The notes under the pieces are model-generated. The model had not been told where the DNA came from, did not search any database, and was given only the letters and a program-made list of their open reading frames with translations. Below, piece after piece: positions 55,011-64,000 of a stretch of 64,000 nt of DNA; position 1 is the first letter of the stretch; each line of letters starts with the position of its first letter. The position numbers were made by a program, and so were the translations under genes. This DNA comes from Sphingobium sp. KCTC 72723 (GTDB lineage: Bacteria > Pseudomonadota > Alphaproteobacteria > Sphingomonadales > Sphingomonadaceae): positions 2,232,001-2,296,000 of the forward strand of contig NZ_CP060388.1 of assembly GCF_014280435.1 (NCBI RefSeq), read 5' to 3'.

Positions 55011-56672
55011 ATGACCGACAAACTCGTGATCGCCCTTGCCCAGATGACCCAGTCTGTGGGCGACCTTGCCGCCAATGCAGACGCGATGCTGCTATGGCGA
55101 ACGCGGGCCATGGATGCGGACCTGATCGTCTATCCCGAATTGCAGCTGATCGGCTATCCACCCGAAGATCTGGTGCTGAAACCCGCGCTGGTCGATCGCG
55201 CCAATAAAGAACTGGACCGGCTGGCGCAGGCGACGGCCGATGGCGGCCCGGCGATGCTGGTCGGCACCGTGGTTGCCGCGCAAGGCGTGTTGTTCAACGT
55301 CGTCGCCCTGCTGGAAAATGGGGCCGTGACGCATATCCGGCAGAAGCGCGAATTGCCCAATTATGGCACGTTCGATGAAAAGCGGCTGTTCGCGCCCGGC
55401 CCGCTGCCTGCGCCGATCGATTTTCGGGGCGTGAAGATCGGCGTGCCGATCTGCGAGGATATCTGGTTCCCGTTCGTAACCGCGCATTTGAAGGCGCAGG
55501 GTGCCGAAATCCTGATCAGCCCCAATGGCAGCCCCTATGAGGTGGACAAGGACGATCGCCGCCTGAACGGCGTGGCGGGGACGCGGGTGCGCGAAACCGG
55601 CCTGCCGCTGGTCTATCTCAACCGCGTCGGCGGGCAGGACGAACTGGTGTTCGACGGCGCGTCCTTCGTGATGAACGGCGACCTGTCTATCGCCGCGCAG
55701 ATGCCCGACTGGGACGAAGCGCTGGTGCTGACCCATTGGGAGAAGCGCGCGGGGCAATGGGTCTGCCTGCCCGGCGATGTCCATATGCTGGATGAGCGGC
55801 CCGCCGACATCTACAACGCCATGGTGCTGGGCCTGCGCGACTATGTGAACCGCAACCGCTTCCCCGGCGTGGTGCTGGGCCTGTCGGGCGGGATCGACAG
55901 CGCATTGTCCGCCGCCGTCGCGGTCGATGCGCTGGGAGCGGACCGGGTGTGGTGCGTGATGATGCCGTCGCGCTTCACCAGCCAGGACAGTCTGGACGAT
56001 GCGGTGGAATGCGCGCGATTGCTGGGCGTGCGTTATGACAGCATCCCGATCGAACCGGCGGTCGGGGCGTTCGACACGATGCTGGGCGATGTATTTGCCG
56101 AGCGTCAGCGCGACCTGACGGAGGAGAATATCCAGTCGCGTATTCGTGGGCTGACGTTGATGGCGCTGTCCAACAAGTTCGGCCATATGCTGCTGACCAC
56201 GGGCAACAAGAGCGAGATGTCGGTGGGTTATGCCACCATCTATGGCGACATGGCGGGCGGCTATTCGGTGTTGAAGGACGCCTATAAGACGACCGTGTTC
56301 GACCTGTGCCGCTGGCGCAACGAGAATGTCCCGTCGCTCGGCGAAGGCTTTGGCCCCGCTGGCCCGGTCATGCCGGAGCGAGTCATCACCAAGCCGCCCA
56401 GCGCCGAATTGCGCGATGACCAGCGCGACGATGACAGCCTGCCACCCTATGAAGTGCTGGACCCGATCCTATATGGACTGGTCGAGGAGGAATTGTCGGT
56501 CGAGCAACTGGTCGCGCGCGGCTTCGTGCATGAGACGGTCGCCCGGATCGAGCGATTGCTTTATGTCGCCGAATATAAACGCCGCCAGTCGCCGCCCGGC
56601 GTGAAGCTGGGCAGCCGCAATTTCGGCCGCGATCGGCGCTATCCGATCACCAATGCCTTTCGCACGCTGTAA
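55011..56672 (+). CDS. nadE: Glutamine-dependent NAD+ synthetase
   Basis: Amidates deamido-NAD to NAD using ammonia from glutamine. The 553-residue protein has an N-terminal nitrilase-type glutaminase domain with the triad glutamate in VYPELQLIGYPPEDL, the lysine in RQKRELPNYGTFDEKR and the cysteine in GVPICEDIWFP. The C-terminal synthetase domain has the PP-loop GLSGGIDSALSAAVAVDALG near residue 290 and TTGNKSEMSVGYATIYGDMA. It is divergent from prs and followed by gltX after eight bases. Confidence 0.97.
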   Translation: MTDKLVIALAQMTQSVGDLAANADAMLLWRTRAMDADLIVYPELQLIGYPPEDLVLKPALVDRANKELDRLAQATADGGPAMLVGTVVAAQGVLFNVVALLENGAVTHIRQKRELPNYGTFDEKRLFAPGPLPAPIDFRGVKIGVPICEDIWFPFVTAHLKAQGAEILISPNGSPYEVDKDDRRLNGVAGTRVRETGLPLVYLNRVGGQDELVFDGASFVMNGDLSIAAQMPDWDEALVLTHWEKRAGQWVCLPGDVHMLDERPADIYNAMVLGLRDYVNRNRFPGVVLGLSGGIDSALSAAVAVDALGADRVWCVMMPSRFTSQDSLDDAVECARLLGVRYDSIPIEPAVGAFDTMLGDVFAERQRDLTEENIQSRIRGLTLMALSNKFGHMLLTTGNKSEMSVGYATIYGDMAGGYSVLKDAYKTTVFDLCRWRNENVPSLGEGFGPAGPVMPERVITKPPSAELRDDQRDDDSLPPYEVLDPILYGLVEEELSVEQLVARGFVHETVARIERLLYVAEYKRRQSPPGVKLGSRNFGRDRRYPITNAFRTL

Positions 56673-56680
56673 GGGCCGCC

Positions 56681-58015
56681 ATGACTGTCATCACTCGCTT
56701 CGCCCCTTCGCCGACCGGCCATCTGCATGTCGGCAATATCCGTGCGGCGCTCCACAACTGGCTTTGGGCGCGCAAGAGCCACGGGCGCTTCCTGCTGCGG
56801 CTGGACGATACAGACATTGAGCGGTCGCGTGCTGAATATGCCGATTCGATCCGCGCCGACCTGGCTTGGCTGGGGCTGGAATGGGACGGGGAGGAGAAAC
56901 AGTCGGAGCGCTTTGCCCTTTACCAAACACGGTTCGAGCAGTTGCGCGCGTCCGGCCATGTCTATCCAGCCTATGAGACGCAACAGGAACTGGAGTTGCG
57001 GCGCAAGATACTGCTGGGGCGTGGGTTGCCGCCAGTCTATGATCGCGGCGCACTGGAACTCACGGCGCATCAGGTCGCAGATTATGAGGCCGAAGGGCGC
57101 ACCCCGCACTGGCGGTTCAAACTGGATCATGACCAGCCGATCGTCTGGACCGACCTGATCAGGGGCGAGCAGCGGTTCGACCCGAAATTGCTGTCCGACC
57201 CAGTGATTCGTCGCGCCGATGGGTCATGGCTCTACATGCTGCCGTCAGTGATTGACGACAGCGAGATGGACATATCCCACGTTTTGCGCGGGGAGGATCA
57301 TGTGTCCAATACAGCGACGCAAATTCAGATGTTTACGGCATTAGGCGCGCCCCTGCCCGCCTTTGCCCATGAAGCATTGCTGACCGGGAGCGAGGGCAAG
57401 CTGTCCAAGCGTCTGGGGTCGCTGGGCGTTGCCCATTTCCGCGAGGCAGGGCTGGAACCGGCGGCGATATGGTCCTTGCTGGCGCGGCTGGGCAGTTCCA
57501 TGCCGATCGAGCCGTTCGCCGATGTCGCGCCGCTGATCGACAGTTTCGACTTTGGCCATTTCGGCCGCGCGCCCGCCCGGTTCGACGAAGGGGAGTTGGC
57601 GGCGCTCAACCAGAAGATCGTCCACGCTTTGCCGTTCGATACGGTATCGAAGCGATTGCCCGATGGCATGGATGCCACGGCATGGGACGCGATCCGGCCC
57701 AATCTGGAAACGGTCGCGCAGGCGGCGGCGTGGTGGCAGGTCGTGACCGGGCCGATCGACAGGCCCGATAGCGTGGATGAGGATCGGGATTTTCTCGCGG
57801 CGGCGCACCAGGCCTTGTCGCAACTGCCGTTCGACGACGGCATCTGGCGGGCGCTGACCGGGCAATTGAAGGACGAAACCGGGCGCAAGGGCAAGACGCT
57901 GTTCCTGCCGCTGCGCCGGGCGCTCACGGGGCTGGATCACGGGCCGGACATGGGGCAATTGCTGCCGCTGATCGGGCAGGAAGAAGCGCTCAGGCGGCTT
58001 TCAGCGTCGGCATAG
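56681..58015 (+). CDS. gltX: Glutamate-tRNA ligase (short GluRS type)
   Basis: Class I synthetase that charges tRNA-Glu. The 444-residue protein has the HIGH-type motif PSPTGHLHVGNIRAAL and the KMSKS-type motif GSEGKLSKRLGSLG. Alphaproteobacteria often carry two GluRS enzymes, one of which may act on tRNA-Gln. The short length and KLSKR motif fit one of the pair, but which one cannot be decided by eye. The 3' end overlaps the convergent hydrolase gene by 26 bases. Confidence 0.93.
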   Translation: MTVITRFAPSPTGHLHVGNIRAALHNWLWARKSHGRFLLRLDDTDIERSRAEYADSIRADLAWLGLEWDGEEKQSERFALYQTRFEQLRASGHVYPAYETQQELELRRKILLGRGLPPVYDRGALELTAHQVADYEAEGRTPHWRFKLDHDQPIVWTDLIRGEQRFDPKLLSDPVIRRADGSWLYMLPSVIDDSEMDISHVLRGEDHVSNTATQIQMFTALGAPLPAFAHEALLTGSEGKLSKRLGSLGVAHFREAGLEPAAIWSLLARLGSSMPIEPFADVAPLIDSFDFGHFGRAPARFDEGELAALNQKIVHALPFDTVSKRLPDGMDATAWDAIRPNLETVAQAAAWWQVVTGPIDRPDSVDEDRDFLAAAHQALSQLPFDDGIWRALTGQLKDETGRKGKTLFLPLRRALTGLDHGPDMGQLLPLIGQEEALRRLSASA

Positions 58016-58799
58016 TCGCCAGAGCGCGGCCGACCGCCGCTATGCCTTCGGGCGCGGCGGCAAAGCCCATATGGGTGCAATCGACTTCCATCGCCGCATC
58101 GCGCTCGCCCGTGCGCCCCTTGGCACATTCGGGCAGGATCACGCCGTCGCGCCGCGACCATAGGGCCATGGTCGGCACAGGCGGCTTTTCTTCGCGGATG
58201 CAGGGGAAAGGCGGACGATCGACCGGGCTGCCCGATATCAGTTGATAAAGACGCCAAGCGTGATTGGCGCGCGGATCGCCGGAAAAAGGCGTGCCGAGCG
58301 TGATGACGCCGCGGACCTTGGCCGACGCGAACTTGGCATATTCGCGCGCATATAGCCCGCCAAGGCTCCAGCCGACCAGCGTGACCGGCCCGCCATTTTT
58401 CTGGGCAATGGCATCGACCCGCTGGTCGATGCGGTGCAGGCTGTCGGCCTTCGGCCCGAAATTGCGGCCCATGCCCCATTCATGCGCATCATAGCCCGCC
58501 GCGTTGAGGACGTGGCGCATGGCCTCCATCCGCTGTTCCGACGCCAGCAGGCCGGGGATGAGCAGGACGGCGCGCCCGTCACCGCGCATCTGCCGCGCCA
58601 GCGCTCCGGCCTGGGCGCGGGTGCGCGCGGTGTCGAAGGGCAAGGAGAGATTGCCGATCAGATGCTGAAATGTCGGCAATGTTGTCGCACGGGGACCGGC
58701 CGCCAGACGACCTTTCCAGAAAGCAGAGACGGATTGCGAATAAGACAGCACGACGAATATATTCCCGGCCCGCAGGCGAAGATGACATTGTCGTGACAA
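57990..58799 (-). CDS. Alpha/beta hydrolase
   Basis: Putative esterase or lipase of unknown substrate. The protein has VLLIPGLLASEQRM as the oxyanion region and the nucleophile elbow VTLVGWSLGGLYAREYA. The likely acid is near LWSRRDGVI and the histidine in VDCTHMGFAA near the C-terminus. The start is uncertain: the frame opens with TTG at 58799 and a GTG at 58751 is also possible, while the first ATG (residue 72) is too late. Its stop lies inside the convergent gltX tail. Confidence 0.82.
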   Translation of the reverse strand: MSRQCHLRLRAGNIFVVLSYSQSVSAFWKGRLAAGPRATTLPTFQHLIGNLSLPFDTARTRAQAGALARQMRGDGRAVLLIPGLLASEQRMEAMRHVLNAAGYDAHEWGMGRNFGPKADSLHRIDQRVDAIAQKNGGPVTLVGWSLGGLYAREYAKFASAKVRGVITLGTPFSGDPRANHAWRLYQLISGSPVDRPPFPCIREEKPPVPTMALWSRRDGVILPECAKGRTGERDAAMEVDCTHMGFAAAPEGIAAVGRALATMPTLKAA

Positions 58800-58860
58800 A
58801 CGCCGGGCGCGTCCATCGGTTTCGTCCTATGCGATGAACAGTTCGTCGCAGGTGCGGCAA

Positions 58861-59754
58861 TCAGGGCGCGAGCGGGGAAGTCTGGACCACGGCAGCGCCC
58901 TCGCCCCCGCGCAGGGTGCGGGATTCCAGTATCGCAGCGGTTTCGATAAGGTCGAGCGCGCGGCGCGCCTCCAGATAGCGGCGGGCCAGCTGCATCCAGC
59001 GGTCGGCATAGGCACGACCCGGCATCCGTTCCATTTCCGCCAGCGCCGCCGAAACCCGTCCGCCGTCAAGATAATGGACGGCGCGGTCGAAGGCGACTTC
59101 CGGGCGGGGCGAGGGCGTGGAGGCGCGGCGGATGGTGACCAGTTCGCGCGCCTCATGTTCCAGCGCCGTCCACCAGCTGGCGTCGGCAGGCGGGGTCGTG
59201 ACCCGATCGCCCACCTCGACCAACCCGGCGCGCAGGTCCGACAGCGTCACCGGCTCCCGCGCGGCGTTGATGATGGTGGCGACGGCGCGCGGTTGCGCCT
59301 GACCGAAACGCAGCCGCAATTGCCCTTCGACATAACCGAGCGGCGATCCGCTATCGAGCGCGCGGCGCGCGGCGAAGGCGACCAGCAGCCCTTCGGCGCG
59401 CGCGGCATTGGCCGATGCGGCCTGCGCCTCCACGGTGATGCGGGTCAGCCGTTCTTCCAGTTGAACGACGCGCGCGTCCATCATCTGCGCGGAATCGGCG
59501 CTCAGTGCGGGCTGCGCGATCCGGGGGGCGGCCATGGCGGGCAGCGGAGCGGGCGTGGTGGGCAAGGGTTGCGCATCGCCCCAGCGCCGCTGAATTTGCG
59601 GCCAGGCCCAGATCGTGATCGCAACGCCAATGGCAAAGGCCAGCAGCATCAGCACAATCAGCGGCAGGATGGAGCGGCGGCGCGCCGGGGGTGGAGCCAT
59701 GGTCATTGTGCCAGCCCCGTCCTCGTCGCGCATTGTGACCCTTTCGTCCGTCAT
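58861..59754 (-). CDS. Mitofilin-like inner-membrane protein downstream of hemD
   Basis: The 297-residue protein has one transmembrane helix (LPLIVLMLLAFAIGVAITIW, about 30-49) and a Pro-rich linker. A likely coiled coil (MDARVVQLEERLTRITVEAQ, then ASANAARAEGLL) and a helical C-terminal domain follow. Alphaproteobacterial mitofilin/MICOS-like proteins have this architecture and often follow hemD. The assignment is by architecture and context. It starts seven bases after the hemD stop, so it is probably in the hemCD transcript. It may shape membranes, but this is inference. Confidence 0.75.
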   Translation of the reverse strand: MTDERVTMRDEDGAGTMTMAPPPARRRSILPLIVLMLLAFAIGVAITIWAWPQIQRRWGDAQPLPTTPAPLPAMAAPRIAQPALSADSAQMMDARVVQLEERLTRITVEAQAASANAARAEGLLVAFAARRALDSGSPLGYVEGQLRLRFGQAQPRAVATIINAAREPVTLSDLRAGLVEVGDRVTTPPADASWWTALEHEARELVTIRRASTPSPRPEVAFDRAVHYLDGGRVSAALAEMERMPGRAYADRWMQLARRYLEARRALDLIETAAILESRTLRGGEGAAVVQTSPLAP

Positions 59755-59761
59755 TGTCCCG

Positions 59762-60433
59762 TCATTCGCACAAACGAAGGGCAAGGGCCAGCATGTCGTC
59801 ATCGTCGGGCCGTGCAGGCGCGTGGCGGCTGGCCCAGCCATCGCCGCAGGCCGCCATTGCCGCCGGGCTGATCGCCACGATATGCAGCGCGGCGCGGGCG
59901 TGCGCCGGGATATGCTGCGCCAGCCGAACCCCCGCATTGGCGGAGTGGACCAGCAGCACCGTTCCGGGCGTGGCATCGCGCTGCAACGCCGGGCCGGGCG
60001 GCAGGCTGGCCATGGTATAGACGGCGATCCGCGCGATATGGAGCGGCCCTGCGTCCATCGGCGCGACGGTGGTGCCGGCAAGGTGCAGGACGGTGCGATG
60101 GCCCTGCGCAGCGATGGCGGCGGCGATCGTGCTGCCATCGCCTGCGCCCGCAATAACAGCGACGAAGCCCTGATCCCTTAGCGCCGCTGCCGTTGCCTGC
60201 CCCACAGCAAAGGCGGGCAAGGCGCGATATTGCGCCAGCGCAGGACCGGCCAGCCGGGCGGCATTGGCGCTGGTCAGCAGCAGCGCGTCGAAATCATCCG
60301 GGGGGGGTGGGGTCCAGTCGACCGGCTGCGGCACGAACAGCGGGTGGAGGCGCACGTCGAAGCCCAGCTGCGCGGCCTTATACGCGGTCCGCCCCGCTCC
60401 CGGTTCGGGGCGCAGGATGATGAGGCGCTTCAC
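59762..60433 (-). CDS. hemD: Uroporphyrinogen-III synthase
   Basis: Closes and inverts ring D of hydroxymethylbilane to give uroporphyrinogen III in haem synthesis. The sequence of this family is poorly conserved, so context (10 bases after hemC) is the main support. The features seen are ILRPEPGAGRTA near the start, LLTSANAARLAG, FAVGQATAAALRDQGF and LLVHSANAGVRLA. GTG 60433 gives VKRLIILRPEPG and 223 residues, the family start. An upstream in-frame ATG at 60526 lies inside hemC and is less likely. Confidence 0.9.
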   Translation of the reverse strand: MKRLIILRPEPGAGRTAYKAAQLGFDVRLHPLFVPQPVDWTPPPPDDFDALLLTSANAARLAGPALAQYRALPAFAVGQATAAALRDQGFVAVIAGAGDGSTIAAAIAAQGHRTVLHLAGTTVAPMDAGPLHIARIAVYTMASLPPGPALQRDATPGTVLLVHSANAGVRLAQHIPAHARAALHIVAISPAAMAACGDGWASRHAPARPDDDDMLALALRLCE

Positions 60434-60443
60434 CCCGGAACCC

Positions 60444-61370
60444 TCAGCCTTCGAACAGCGACCGCAGCGCCGGGCTGGCCCGGTCGAGCAGGGCGTGGCC
60501 CAATGCCTGCGCGGCGTGCGTGTCATGGCGGGCGATGCGGGCTTCCTCCCGCACGGTTTCCTGCCCGTCGGGGCTGATGATTTCGGCGCGCAGGTAGATC
60601 TGGTCGCCCTCGATCAGCGCCAGCGCGGCGATGGGCGAATGGCAGGTGCCGCCAAGGGCCATCAGGACGTTGCGTTCCGCCATCACCGCGTCGAAAGTAT
60701 CGGCATGGCCGATCGCCGCCAGCGCTTCCAGCACGGGCGCATTGTCCGCGAGCGTCTCTATCCCCACCGCGCCCTGCGACGGGGCGGGCAGCATCCTATC
60801 GACCGGCACCAGCACGCCCACATCGCCCTGCCCCAGCCGGTCCAGCCCCGCCGCCGCCAGCAGCGTGGCATGGACCTCGCCCGACGCCAGCTTGGCGAGG
60901 CGGGTGGCGACATTGCCCCGGAACAGCGTGATCGTGGCGTCGGGGCGCAACCGCATCACCTGCGCCGCGCGGCGCGGCGAGCTGGTGCCGACGACCGGAT
61001 TGGCGGGCAGCGCGTCGAAACTGTCCGCCCCGACCAGCTTGTCGCGCACGTCGGCACGCGGCAGCATGGCGGCGATACGGAATATATCCGGGCGCAGCGT
61101 CTCTACGTCCTTCATGCTGTGGACCGCAAAATCTATCGTGCCATCGACCAGCGCCCGGTCCAGTTCCTTGGTCCACAGCGCCTTGCCCCCGATGTCGGCC
61201 AGCGCCCGGTCCTGTATCCGGTCGCCGCTGGTCAGGACAGTGACGACCTCCACCGCGCTGTCGGGCCAGCCATGGGTGGCGCACAAAGCGCGGGCGGTCA
61301 TGCGGGCCTGCGCCAGTGCCAGCGGCGATCCTCTGGTGCCAAGGCGCAACGGTCGTTGAGACAAAATCAT
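60444..61370 (-). CDS. hemC: Porphobilinogen deaminase (hydroxymethylbilane synthase)
   Basis: Joins four porphobilinogen units into hydroxymethylbilane. The 308-residue length is typical. LRLGTRGSPLALAQARMTA is the family start and DFAVHSMKDVETLRPD the catalytic aspartate region. GTSSPRRAAQVMRLRPD is the substrate-binding arginine loop. LGGTCHSPIAALA holds the cysteine for the dipyrromethane cofactor. It leads the hemC-hemD-mitofilin run and diverges from tsaD with a 44-base gap. Confidence 0.97.
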   Translation of the reverse strand: MILSQRPLRLGTRGSPLALAQARMTARALCATHGWPDSAVEVVTVLTSGDRIQDRALADIGGKALWTKELDRALVDGTIDFAVHSMKDVETLRPDIFRIAAMLPRADVRDKLVGADSFDALPANPVVGTSSPRRAAQVMRLRPDATITLFRGNVATRLAKLASGEVHATLLAAAGLDRLGQGDVGVLVPVDRMLPAPSQGAVGIETLADNAPVLEALAAIGHADTFDAVMAERNVLMALGGTCHSPIAALALIEGDQIYLRAEIISPDGQETVREEARIARHDTHAAQALGHALLDRASPALRSLFEG

Positions 61371-61414
61371 ATGCAGCTTGCTCTAATGACCACGGGCATT
61401 AGATGGAAGCGGGA

Positions 61415-62449
61415 ATGACGATCATCCTTGGCCTGGAATCAAGTTGCGATGAAACCGCAGCGGCGCTGGTTACGGCCGACGGGCGCATCCTTGCGCATCG
61501 GCTGGCCACGCAGGAGGAAGCGCATCGCCCCTATGGCGGCGTCGTGCCGGAAATCGCGGCGCGTGCGCATGTCGAGGCGCTCAGCCCGCTGATCGAAGCG
61601 GCGCTGGCCGACGCGAAGATGACATTGGCCGATGTCGATGTGATCGCCGCGACCGCCGGGCCGGGGCTGATCGGCGGCGTCATGGTGGGGTTGGTCACGG
61701 GCAAGGCGCTGGCCCATGCGGCGGGCAAGCCGTTGATTGCGGTCAACCATCTGGAAGGCCATGCGCTTTCCCCGCGTCTGGCCGATCCGACCCTGCAATT
61801 CCCTTACATGCTGCTGCTGGTGTCGGGTGGCCATTGCCAGATACTGCTGGTGCGCGGGCCGGGCGATTATGCGCGGCTGGCCACCACGATCGACGATGCG
61901 GCGGGCGAGGCATTCGACAAGACCGCCAAGCTGCTGGGGCTGGGCTATCCCGGCGGGCCGCAGGTGGAGAAGGCAGCGGCATCGGGCGATGCCAAGGCCG
62001 TGCCTTTGCCGCGCCCATTGGTCGGCACGGCGGAACCGCATTTTTCCTTTGCGGGCCTGAAAAGCGCGGTGATGCGCGCGGTCCAGTCCGGCAAATACAG
62101 CACGCCCGATATTGCCGCCAGTTTCCAGCAGGCCGTGATCGACTGTCTGGTCGACCGTACCCGCCGAGCGCTGGCTTCCGGCGAGCGCGCAACCGCGCTG
62201 GTCGTAGCGGGCGGGGTCGCGGCCAATGGCCCGATTCGCACCGCTCTGGAGCGGCTGGCGGGCGAGCATGACCTGCCCTTCGTCGCGCCGCCCTTGTGGC
62301 TTTGCACCGACAATGCGGCGATGATCGCCTGGGCCGGGGCGGAACGCTATGGCGCGGGACTGATCGACGACCTGACATTCCCTGCCCGGCCGCGCTGGCC
62401 GCTCGACCCGGCGGCGGAAAAGGCGCGCGGCGCAGGAGTGAAGGCATGA
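61415..62449 (+). CDS. tsaD: tRNA N6-threonylcarbamoyladenosine transferase subunit TsaD
   Basis: Catalytic part of the TsaBDE complex that modifies A37 in ANN-decoding tRNAs. The 344-residue protein has [16 protein letters not shown] at its N-terminus. The metal-binding NHLEGHAL has the two histidines, and [13 protein letters not shown] and the C-terminal [12 protein letters not shown] are also present. ATG 61415 with GGAAGCGGGA upstream is preferred to 61403. It overlaps gpsA by four bases, a pairing common in Alphaproteobacteria. Confidence 0.97.
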   Translation: MTIILGLESSCDETAAALVTADGRILAHRLATQEEAHRPYGGVVPEIAARAHVEALSPLIEAALADAKMTLADVDVIAATAGPGLIGGVMVGLVTGKALAHAAGKPLIAVNHLEGHALSPRLADPTLQFPYMLLLVSGGHCQILLVRGPGDYARLATTIDDAAGEAFDKTAKLLGLGYPGGPQVEKAAASGDAKAVPLPRPLVGTAEPHFSFAGLKSAVMRAVQSGKYSTPDIAASFQQAVIDCLVDRTRRALASGERATALVVAGGVAANGPIRTALERLAGEHDLPFVAPPLWLCTDNAAMIAWAGAERYGAGLIDDLTFPARPRWPLDPAAEKARGAGVKA

Positions 62450-63417
62450 GGGCGGGAGTCATCGGGGCAGGCGCATGGGGGACGGCGCTGGCGCAGTTGC
62501 TGGCCGCCGACGGGCGCGCCGTGGCGCTGTGGGCGCTGGAGGCCGATGTGGTCGATGCGATCAATGGCGCGCGGGAAAATCCGCTCTATCTGCCCGGCCT
62601 CAAGCTGGCCCCGTCGATCCGCGCGACCTGCGCGATGGCTGACCTTGGCGATTGCGAGATGCTGTTGGTGGTCAGCCCGGCGCAGCATCTGCGCAGCGTC
62701 GTGGCACAAGCCCCTGCTGGCGTGCCGCTGATCCTATGTTCCAAGGGGATAGAGGCCGGCACTGGCCTGCTGATGGGCGAAGTGGCCCGGGAAGCGCAGC
62801 CTATGTCGCCCATTGCCGTCCTGTCCGGCCCGACCTTCGCCCATGAAGTGGCCAAGGGATTGCCGACCGCCATCACGCTGGCGTGTGAGGATGCCGCGCT
62901 GGGCGCGCAACTCGCGGCGCGGATCGCCCGGCCCGCTTTCCGTCCCTATCTGTCCGACGATGTGACTGGCGCGGAAATTGGTGGCGCGGTCAAGAATGTG
63001 CTGGCGATCGCGTGCGGGGTTGCCGACGGCGCGGGGCTGGGCCTGAACGCCCGTGCGGCGCTGATCAGCCGGGGCTTTGCCGAAATGACGCGCTTTGGCC
63101 TAGCGCGGGGCGCGCGGGCGGAAACGCTGGGCGGGCTGTCCGGGCTGGGCGATCTGGTGCTGACCTGTTCGTCCACCAACTCCCGCAACTTCTCATTGGG
63201 CAAGGGGCTGGGCGAGGGGCGCAGCGCCGCCGACCTGCTGTCCAACCGCCGCACCGTGGCCGAAGGCGCGTTTACCGCGCCCGTGCTGCGCGACGCTGCG
63301 CGCGCGGCGGGCGTGGAAATGCCCGTGGTCGAAGCGGTATGCGCGCTGCTGGCCGATGCCGCCCCGCTCGGTGCCGTAATCGACGCGCTGCTCGCGCGTC
63401 CGTTGCGGCCCGAATAA
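62446..63417 (+). CDS. gpsA: Glycerol-3-phosphate dehydrogenase [NAD(P)+]
   Basis: Reduces dihydroxyacetone phosphate to glycerol 3-phosphate for phospholipids. The 323-residue protein has the Rossmann motif [20 protein letters not shown] and [17 protein letters not shown]. The catalytic lysine is in [36 protein letters not shown] is the substrate-binding block. The ATG overlaps the tsaD stop (ATGA). Confidence 0.97.
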   Translation: MRAGVIGAGAWGTALAQLLAADGRAVALWALEADVVDAINGARENPLYLPGLKLAPSIRATCAMADLGDCEMLLVVSPAQHLRSVVAQAPAGVPLILCSKGIEAGTGLLMGEVAREAQPMSPIAVLSGPTFAHEVAKGLPTAITLACEDAALGAQLAARIARPAFRPYLSDDVTGAEIGGAVKNVLAIACGVADGAGLGLNARAALISRGFAEMTRFGLARGARAETLGGLSGLGDLVLTCSSTNSRNFSLGKGLGEGRSAADLLSNRRTVAEGAFTAPVLRDAARAAGVEMPVVEAVCALLADAAPLGAVIDALLARPLRPE

Positions 63418-63440
63418 AGCCGTCGCGCGCCCGCACCATC

Positions 63441-64000
63441 ATGGCTACATTCCAGACAACAGACGGGACGACAGAGGGGAGTCGATTGGCCGCGCAGGTT
63501 CCTGCGTCGAAGGACGAGGACGACATCGCCGCCCTGGCCAAGGGCGGGCGGACCAATATATTCGGTTTCCTGCTGCGGCTGGCCGCGCGCCTGCCCTTCC
63601 TGTTCATCGCCGGGCGCTGGTATGGCGCAGATGTGCTGGGGCGTTTCGCCTATGCGGTACTGGTGGTCGAATTTGTCGCGCAGCTGGCGACGCTGGGCCT
63701 GAAACGTGGGCTGGCGGGCGCATTGAGCCAGACCGAGCGACCCCATGCCCATGTCGTGACCGACGCCATGCTGGTGACGATGGCGGCGGCGATGCTGGGC
63801 GCGGGGCTGCTGATCGTCTTTCCGCAGGCGATGTTCCCCAACAGCCCTATCAATGGGCTGGACCGGCTGCTGGCGCTGATCGTCATCGCGGTGGCGGGGT
63901 CGGACGTGGCACTGGCGGCGTGCGCCTATAAATTCGATGTCGGCGCGACGGTGCGGGCGCGATCCATTATCGAACCCTGGGCGATCAGCATCGGGGCGTT
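63441..64000 (+). CDS. Polysaccharide/oligosaccharide flippase family membrane protein, truncated
   Basis: Open to the window edge. The visible 186 codons give an N-terminal soluble segment followed by membrane helices (NIFGFLLRLAARLPFLFIAG, VLVVEFVAQLATLGLKRGL and others). KGGRTNIFGF and the RWYGADVLGRFAYA loop resemble Wzx/PST-type lipopolysaccharide flippases of the MVF superfamily. ATG 63441 has no clear ribosome site, whereas an in-frame TTG at 63486 follows GAGGGGAGT and could be the true start. The role in surface polysaccharide export is inferred. Confidence 0.75.
   Translation, partial: MATFQTTDGTTEGSRLAAQVPASKDEDDIAALAKGGRTNIFGFLLRLAARLPFLFIAGRWYGADVLGRFAYAVLVVEFVAQLATLGLKRGLAGALSQTERPHAHVVTDAMLVTMAAAMLGAGLLIVFPQAMFPNSPINGLDRLLALIVIAVAGSDVALAACAYKFDVGATVRARSIIEPWAISIGA

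Overview
The window is high-GC DNA from one chromosome and reads as core genome of an alphaproteobacterium of the order Sphingomonadales, probably a Sphingobium/Sphingomonas/Novosphingobium-type organism. The reasons are the aa3 oxidase cluster order coxB-coxA-ctaB-small ORF-ctaG-coxC-DUF983-SURF1-thrC, a CrtZ-type carotenoid hydroxylase, an alphaproteobacterial dihydroorotase with a QVH metal site, a TonB-dependent receptor, and several families of intergenic palindromes. The genus is inference. I see no phage, insertion sequence, integron, CRISPR array or toxin-antitoxin module.

1-11,270: a truncated M1 aminopeptidase and queF face left. A Pro-rich membrane protein, the sulfur pair sseA-metC, an MscS channel and crtZ run right. 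pyrC faces left, then ygfZ and a glutaminyl cyclase run right.

11,400-20,150: one long leftward block holds thrC, an rRNA-methyltransferase-like gene and the complete cytochrome c oxidase locus. It includes a 45-codon membrane ORF that overlaps both ctaB and ctaG. Two strong hairpins sit behind coxA and behind coxC.

20,400-34,700: pyrE-pdxJ-acpS-lepB-perM run right. A thioesterase/oligopeptidase B pair faces left against an M24 aminopeptidase, followed by tRNA-Thr(GGT). A leftward accessory patch follows: a PmtA-like methyltransferase, a LuxR-type regulator, a TonB receptor, a fatty-acid-hydroxylase-superfamily membrane enzyme and a secreted VOC protein.

34,700-47,500: a bacterial CDC48-type double AAA ATPase is followed by a 337-base gap with a good candidate small RNA. 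Next come a LysR regulator, a GGDEF protein, a GST, acetyl-CoA synthetase, cytochrome b561, a UbiH-type hydroxylase, ilvE, threonine aldolase and an EamA exporter.

47,600-64,000: translation and cofactor genes. pheS-pheT, rpmI-rplT (no infC directly upstream), hisN, prs, nadE, gltX, hemC-hemD with a mitofilin-like gene, tsaD-gpsA and a truncated polysaccharide flippase.

The most interesting non-coding signals are three. (i) Two copies of a long palindrome, with stems of 31 and 33 bp, share a nearly identical 14-base loop and show compensatory stem changes (39,464 and 52,631). (ii) A minus-strand terminator lies in the LysR/CDC48 gap, behind a compact hairpin, and implies a small RNA of about 70 nt. 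(iii) A composite three-hairpin repeat occurs at 11,275 and 47,496. No clearly new multi-gene system is visible.
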